The position numbers and the translations under genes are program-made. This document shows, piece by piece, positions 59,506-64,000 of a stretch of DNA of 64,000 nucleotides. The notes under the pieces were generated by a model. It did not search any database and had not been told where the DNA came from. It saw nothing but the letters and a program-made list of their open reading frames with translations. The DNA is from G963665495 sp963677785 (GTDB lineage: Bacteria > Desulfobacterota > Desulfovibrionia > Desulfovibrionales > Desulfovibrionaceae), in the NCBI GenBank assembly GCA_963677785.2, contig CAXXDH010000002.1, positions 186,001 to 250,000 of the forward strand, read 5' to 3'. Position 1 is the stretch's first letter, and the number at the start of each line of letters is the position of its first letter.

Positions 59506-61965
59506 ATGACCGACTATACCGATATTGACGGTGTGCACCCCCCGGAAGAGCGCCTTCCCATGATGTCCCTCCGAGAGGTCGTCATGTTTCCGCGTTCCAT
59601 CGTTCCATTGTTCGTGGGACGGGAAGCGTCGATTCGGGCCATAGAAAGTGCGCTAGCTCATTATGATAAAAAGATCTTTCTGGTTGCCCAGCGTGAACCC
59701 GAAATGGAGCGCCCTCAGGCTTCAGACCTGTTTGAAGTCGGCACTGTGAGTAAAATTCTGCAGCTTTTGCGGTTGCCTGACGGGACCATCAAAGTCCTGT
59801 TTGAAGGGCTGTACCGTGCGACCTGGGAAAACGAGCCCGATTCCGAGGCTGGAGAAAATGATTTTCCCATGGTTATCGCCCGGCAGATTTCAGAAGAGGA
59901 CGGCCGCAACACAGAAGGCGAAGCCCTGATTCGGGCGACGCAGGATGCGCTCAAGGAATACGGGAAGATCAACAAGAAGCTGGCCCCTGAAACCATCATG
60001 GCGCTTTCTTCCATGAATACGCCTGGCAAGCTTGCCGACGCCATCATGCCGCATCTGAAAGTAGACTACCTGAAAAAACAGGAAGTGCTGGAAATTGCCG
60101 ATCCCAACCTGCGCCTTGAAGAGGCGTATGCCTTGTTGCATGGTGAAATTGAGATCACTTCTCTTGAGAAGAAGATCAAAAGCCGTGTCAAGAACCAGAT
60201 GGAGCGGAACCAGCGCGACTACTATCTGAACGAACAGATGAAGGCCATTTCCAAGGAGATGGGCCGCGAAGATGATCCTCTGGTGGAAGTCGCGGAGCTC
60301 GAGGAACAGATCAAGGCCAAGGATATGCCCGAGGACGCGCGTGAGAAAGGTCTTCGGGAAGTCAAGAAACTCAAGCAGATGCCGCCTTCTTCCGCGGAGT
60401 ATACGGTCGTACGCAATTACGTCGACTGGATCATCGATCTTCCCTGGAATGAAGTTAAAGATATCGACATCGACATTGAGCGCTCGAAGCAGATCCTGGA
60501 TGAAGATCACTTTGGCCTGGAAAAACCCAAGGAGCGTATCCTGGAGTACCTGGCCGTTCAGAAATTGGTCCAACAGTTGAAAGGGCCGATTCTGTGCCTG
60601 GTAGGGCCTCCCGGAGTGGGAAAAACCTCCCTGGCCAAGTCCGTTGCCAGGGCCACCGGCCGGGAATTCGTCCGGCTTTCCTTGGGCGGCGTTCGGGATG
60701 AAGCCGAAATTCGCGGCCACCGCAGGACTTACGTGGGTGCGTTGCCCGGAAAGATCATCCAGTCCCTGAAGCGTGCCAAATACAACAATCCGCTGTTCTG
60801 TTTGGACGAAATCGACAAGATGAGCATGGACTTCCGAGGCGATCCATCCGCCGCCTTGCTTGAAGTGCTTGATCCGGAGCAGAACTTTACCTTTAATGAC
60901 CATTATCTGGACATGGATTACGACCTGTCTAAGATTTTCTTCATCACCACGGCCAACTCGTTGCACACCATCCCCCTTCCGCTGCAGGACCGGATGGAGA
61001 TTATCAAGCTGCCCGGGTATCTCGAAGTGGAGAAGAAAAAGATCGCCCAGCAATTCCTTGTTCCCAAACAGCTCGAACAGAATGGGCTCAAGGATGGCAA
61101 TCTGAATCTCTCGGAAAACGCTCTGCTGGAAATCATCAGGCGTTACACCAGAGAAGCAGGCGTTCGTAATCTGGAACGTGAAATCGCCACCGTCTGCCGT
61201 AAGACCGCTCGCAATCTGGTCGAAGAGGCGGACATGGACAAGATGGTCAACATCACCAAACAGAATATCCAAAACTACCTGGGTGTGTTCAAATTCCGCT
61301 ACGGTGAAAAAGAGGAACAGCCTCAGGTGGGCGTCGTTACCGGTCTGGCCTGGACAGAGATGGGCGGCGAACTGCTGGTGGTGGAGACCGCGCTAATGCC
61401 CGGTACGGGCAAAGTGGAGATCACCGGAAAACTCGGCGACGTTATGCAGGAATCCGCACGTGCCGCGCTTTCCTACATCCGCTCACGTTCCGACCTGTTC
61501 GGCCTGAAACCCAACTTCTATCGCAAGGTTGACATCCATGTGCACGTGCCCGAGGGTGCAACGCCCAAGGACGGACCTTCGGCAGGAATTACTCTGGCGA
61601 CGAGCATCCTGTCCGCCTTGCTCGGTAAGCCTGTCTTCAATGACCTGGCTATGACCGGCGAAATTACGTTGCGCGGACGCGTGCTGCCAATCGGCGGCTT
61701 GCGGGAGAAACTGCTTGCCGCTCATCGCGGTCTGATTAACCGCGTGCTGATTCCCATGGATAACGCCAAGGATCTGAAAGAAGTTCCGGACGAAATCCTC
61801 AAAGGCCTTGAAATCATCAAGGTGGAGCATATGGACGACGTTCTGCGGCATGTCTTTTTGGATATGAAGCCGGACGATGTATTCCGTGCGGAAGACCCCA
61901 ATGTTCAGCCCTTGCATCTCTCCTTGCTCAAGGACGAACTTGAGGCCACAGCGCCGCAACACTAG
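59506..61965 (+). CDS. lon: Lon protease
   Basis: 819 residues. N-terminal LAN domain (RLPMMSLREVVMFPRSIVPL), coiled region, AAA+ with Walker A GPPGVGKTSLAKS and Walker B LFCLDEIDKM, and the protease domain with catalytic Ser in PKDGPSAGITLATS and Lys in GGLREKLLAAHRG. Degrades misfolded and regulatory proteins. Start ATG 59506 with AGCAGGAG upstream. A strong terminator follows. Confidence 0.98.
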   Translation: MTDYTDIDGVHPPEERLPMMSLREVVMFPRSIVPLFVGREASIRAIESALAHYDKKIFLVAQREPEMERPQASDLFEVGTVSKILQLLRLPDGTIKVLFEGLYRATWENEPDSEAGENDFPMVIARQISEEDGRNTEGEALIRATQDALKEYGKINKKLAPETIMALSSMNTPGKLADAIMPHLKVDYLKKQEVLEIADPNLRLEEAYALLHGEIEITSLEKKIKSRVKNQMERNQRDYYLNEQMKAISKEMGREDDPLVEVAELEEQIKAKDMPEDAREKGLREVKKLKQMPPSSAEYTVVRNYVDWIIDLPWNEVKDIDIDIERSKQILDEDHFGLEKPKERILEYLAVQKLVQQLKGPILCLVGPPGVGKTSLAKSVARATGREFVRLSLGGVRDEAEIRGHRRTYVGALPGKIIQSLKRAKYNNPLFCLDEIDKMSMDFRGDPSAALLEVLDPEQNFTFNDHYLDMDYDLSKIFFITTANSLHTIPLPLQDRMEIIKLPGYLEVEKKKIAQQFLVPKQLEQNGLKDGNLNLSENALLEIIRRYTREAGVRNLEREIATVCRKTARNLVEEADMDKMVNITKQNIQNYLGVFKFRYGEKEEQPQVGVVTGLAWTEMGGELLVVETALMPGTGKVEITGKLGDVMQESARAALSYIRSRSDLFGLKPNFYRKVDIHVHVPEGATPKDGPSAGITLATSILSALLGKPVFNDLAMTGEITLRGRVLPIGGLREKLLAAHRGLINRVLIPMDNAKDLKEVPDEILKGLEIIKVEHMDDVLRHVFLDMKPDDVFRAEDPNVQPLHLSLLKDELEATAPQH

Positions 61966-61989
61966 ACAACACCAGCCTACGTACAACAT

Positions 61990-62023
61990 GGCCGGCACCC
62001 TTTGGGCGCCGGCCATTTTTTTT
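61990..62023 (+). terminator. Terminator after lon
   Basis: GGCCGGC pairs with GCCGGCC, inner CCC with GGG around TTT, then eight T. Confidence 0.95.
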
Positions 62024-62145
62024 AGGGCCGGGCAGCGATTCCATTGATTTCGGTTGCACGATTTTTTTTTACAGCCGTACTGTGTAGCTTTGATATGGGA
62101 ATGACGTCGTGTGTTCTTTTGGTAATGTCAAAACAGTGAATTTGT

Positions 62146-62211
62146 ATGGAGCAAACGCTTGCTAAGGGTAGTAAAGCTGCTCTGTATGAAAAGGCCTATA
62201 CAGACGCGTAA
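62146..62211 (+). CDS. Possible 21-residue leader peptide
   Basis: ATG 62146 opens MEQTLAKGSKAALYEKAYTDA and stops at TAA 62209-62211, inside the first of two alternative hairpins (listed next). The ribosome-binding site is weak. If real it would be a leader peptide whose translation sets the hairpin choice before the TPR gene. It could equally be a chance frame, or the remnant of a decayed TPR-type gene: the frame after the TAA stays open for 23 codons. Confidence 0.3.
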   Translation: MEQTLAKGSKAALYEKAYTDA

Positions 62212-62249
62212 CGGGCGTATCGTTACCTATGTCTGTATTACTACGCCCG
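62199..62249 (+). promoter_or_regulatory. Mutually exclusive hairpins upstream of the TPR gene
   Basis: First fold: TACAGAC (62199-62205) with GTCTGTA (62231-62237), plus GTAACG (62208-62213) with CGTTAC (62221-62226). Second fold: CGGGCGTA (62212-62219) with TACGCCCG (62242-62249). The two share bases, so only one can form, the layout of an attenuator or riboswitch switch. The rest of the 397-base gap 61966-62362 shows only the lon terminator and AT-rich sequence. Confidence 0.45.
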
Positions 62250-62362
62250 CCAGATCAATGTGCCGGACAGCAAAAAATAGGCTTATGGTGGACCTTGTCA
62301 TCTAAATGAGGTATTAGGTATAGATAGTAACTAATCGGCTTTGCAAGCAATGAGTGGAAAGT

Positions 62363-63124
62363 ATGTCCAATGTTTTTGTTCCCCCTGAGCGGGATGATAT
62401 CATTCGCGGTGTTTTTTCAGCAAAAGTGAAAACAACTCTTGGGTTCGGTGTTTCCAAGCGCAGCTCCGTAGAGACGATTCTTTTCTTTGTAGAAGAGCAG
62501 GAAGATGGAAGAATCGGAGTACAACCGCTTAACAAAAATTATGTTCCCTGCGGCGAGCTCAAGTTCATTTCAAAAGAGGAGCTTCTTAAAAATTATCAGC
62601 CAGAGCCCGATATTTATATGGAGAAGGTGTATCCTGCCATCCGGCAGATGACCAATACCATTGTCAAAGCTGAAGCCCACCTGAAGCGGGGGAACGTATA
62701 CAGCGCGGAATATGAATTCAAGAATGCATTGCGGGTGGATGAAGCCAATATCAGGGCAACATTCGGACTGGGATTGTCTTATCTGGAAAGGGGGGAAACG
62801 GAGAAAGGCGATCTTGTGTTTCGGCGGATTGTGAAGCTGAAAGGGGCGTTTGAAAAGACACACAAACATCTATTCAATGATTTCGGCATCAAACTGCGAA
62901 AAAACGGTATGTATTCACAGGCGATGCGCTATTATTCCAGGGCGTACAGATTAAGTAAAACAGATGAGCATCTGCTCTACAATATGGCCCGTACGCTTTA
63001 TGAAAAGCAGAACTACAAAAGCGCTCTTGTTTTCTTGAACAAGGCACTTGCTTTACGCAAAGATTTTTCTGTTGCAAACGATTTGAAAATAATCATTGAA
63101 CGAAAGCTGAGTAAAAAAAGGTAA
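62363..63124 (+). CDS. Tetratricopeptide-repeat protein of unknown function
   Basis: 253 residues. The N-terminal 70 residues (SNVFVPPERDDIIRGVFSAK...) are not recognised. The rest holds about four TPR units, such as KAEAHLKRGNVYSAEYEFKNAL, RATFGLGLSYLERGETEKGDL and NMARTLYEKQNYKSALVFLN (in parts). No signal peptide: cytoplasmic scaffold. In Desulfovibrio a TPR gene commonly follows lon (from memory). ATG 62363; GTG 62354 is in frame. Confidence 0.8.
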   Translation: MSNVFVPPERDDIIRGVFSAKVKTTLGFGVSKRSSVETILFFVEEQEDGRIGVQPLNKNYVPCGELKFISKEELLKNYQPEPDIYMEKVYPAIRQMTNTIVKAEAHLKRGNVYSAEYEFKNALRVDEANIRATFGLGLSYLERGETEKGDLVFRRIVKLKGAFEKTHKHLFNDFGIKLRKNGMYSQAMRYYSRAYRLSKTDEHLLYNMARTLYEKQNYKSALVFLNKALALRKDFSVANDLKIIIERKLSKKR

Positions 63125-63169
63125 GTTGGATATCGACGATTAATTTTTATGGCATTTACGGGTGCGATC

Positions 63170-64000
63170 ATGTCTCATTCATTATCTATGGGGTACAAAT
63201 TTTTTGGCGCGTTTCTTCTCCAGAAGGGGTTGGTGACGCAGGAGCAGCTGGATGACGCGTTGCAGTTTCAGGAAGAATCCAACCGCCGGATCGGTGAATT
63301 TGCCGTGGAAAAAGGACTGCTCACGCAGCAGCAGGTGGAAGAGATTTTTTTGGAACAAAAACAGATTGATGCGCCTTTTGGAGCCATTGCCATGCAAAAA
63401 AAGCTGCTACGGCGCGGTGATCTTGACGATCTTCTTTTTTCACAGGCTGTTCAAAGTACGCATCTTGGCGAGGCGCTTATGATGCGAGGGCATCTTACGC
63501 CTGAGCAGTTTGGTAGAGAACTACGACAATTCAAAGAACAGGAGCAACTTGAAACTGTTGATGCGTTTGAACTGGACCCGGAAATAAAAGAAGTTGCCAA
63601 GATGCTTATAAGCTCTTTTGAAAGGGCGTACAAACGTTTTGCCAAGCAGGCTGTAAAACTCGATCTTTCCTGTTGTGAAGTTGACACACAGCAAGCTGGA
63701 TTCTGTTTTGAACTGCAGTTTGATCTTGGCGAAAGCGGACGTATCATTAGTGCTTTTTTCTTGAGCGAAGTTCTTGCCAAGGAGGTTGCCGCGAAAAATA
63801 TCGAGCTTCCGGAGGCATGGCGCGAGTCTGTGGCCAGCAGCTGGCGTGATTTTTTTTCCATAGTCGGCCATTATGTGAAAAAGGAACTGAGAGTTGCCGG
63901 CCAACCTATTCGCGCAGTGACAACCACCGAAAAAGTACTGCAAACGCGTCCTACTTTGAAGCAGGGAGGGGTTATCGGCTTGCGGGCTTCAGGTGAAACA
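63170..64000 (+). CDS. GspE-N-like plus CheX-like protein (partial, runs off the right edge)
   Basis: 277 residues visible, no stop before the window edge. The N-terminal part repeats a short helical unit: GAFLLQKGLVTQEQLDDALQ, then EFAVEKGLLTQQQVEEIFLE and GEALMMRGHLTPEQF, which resembles the GspE/MshE N-terminal domain. The C-terminal half (from about residue 125) has a CheX-like feel (VAKMLISSFERAYKRF, WRDFFSIVGHYVKKEL). It follows the TPR gene by 45 bases. ATG 63149 is in frame upstream but has no better site. Possible chemotaxis or type-IV-pilus link, unproven. Confidence 0.65.
   Translation, partial: MSHSLSMGYKFFGAFLLQKGLVTQEQLDDALQFQEESNRRIGEFAVEKGLLTQQQVEEIFLEQKQIDAPFGAIAMQKKLLRRGDLDDLLFSQAVQSTHLGEALMMRGHLTPEQFGRELRQFKEQEQLETVDAFELDPEIKEVAKMLISSFERAYKRFAKQAVKLDLSCCEVDTQQAGFCFELQFDLGESGRIISAFFLSEVLAKEVAAKNIELPEAWRESVASSWRDFFSIVGHYVKKELRVAGQPIRAVTTTEKVLQTRPTLKQGGVIGLRASGET

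Noticed and set aside
1..64000. CRISPR array, prophage or insertion sequence
   Set aside because: No regularly spaced repeats, transposase or integrase genes, or terminal inverted repeats flanking a gene were seen; the AT-rich stretch at 32450-32740 has no mobile-element genes.

Overview
The window looks like a chromosomal segment of a sulfate-reducing Desulfovibrionales bacterium (Desulfovibrio-like). The main evidence is a complete dsrMKJOP operon, which encodes the membrane redox complex of dissimilatory sulfate reduction. From memory, the order (RsbRD-type gene, dsrMKJOP, str/S10/spc/alpha ribosomal genes, selD, tig-clpP-clpX-lon, TPR gene) matches Desulfovibrio vulgaris-type genomes. No phage, insertion sequence or CRISPR array was seen.

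Layout. 1-3.2 kb: the end of a histidine kinase, a sigma-54-dependent response regulator, an exported ABC-type solute-binding protein and a 29-residue ORF, closed by a strong terminator. 3.3-9.0 kb: the dsr operon. 9.0-14.5 kb: a LOG-family hydrolase, an MFS transporter with a structured leader, and a large hybrid sensor kinase. 14.5-15.9 kb: a reverse-strand flagellar accessory block (FlaG, a 52-residue YjfB-like peptide, a 76-residue unknown) with two convincing sigma-28 promoters. 16-28 kb: an OmpA/coiled-coil protein convergent with a Ser/Thr kinase, a PocR-domain sensor kinase, an XRE regulator, an AIM24/TerB/exported-protein group, and recN. 27-32.4 kb, reverse strand: rdgC with a partner gene, then two peptide-type ABC permeases separated by a hybrid kinase. 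32.4-33.1 kb: an AT-rich stretch without recognisable genes.

34.2-53.1 kb is one long forward cluster: rpsL-rpsG-fusA-tuf running directly into the S10, spc and alpha operons, including secY, map, rpmJ and rpoA, and ending at rplQ with a terminator. Upstream of rpsL lies a leader of about 220 bases with large hairpins. The region then holds a LysR regulator convergent with selD. selD is itself a selenoprotein gene: codon 15 is UGA and a tight bacterial SECIS hairpin follows it. After tRNA-Leu(UAG) comes the protein quality-control cluster tig-clpP-clpX-lon. The window ends with a TPR protein and a partial gene with a GspE-N/CheX-like layout.

The genes combine energy metabolism (dsr), translation and secretion (ribosomal genes, secY), protein quality control (tig, clpXP, lon) and an unusually dense set of signal-transduction genes. 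The less ordinary items are short or regulatory: the ORF at 3008-3097, the sigma-28 promoter sharing bases with the flaG terminator, the UGA in selD, a possible attenuator after lon, and unexplained structured leaders. All functions are inferred from reading the sequence; no database search was run.
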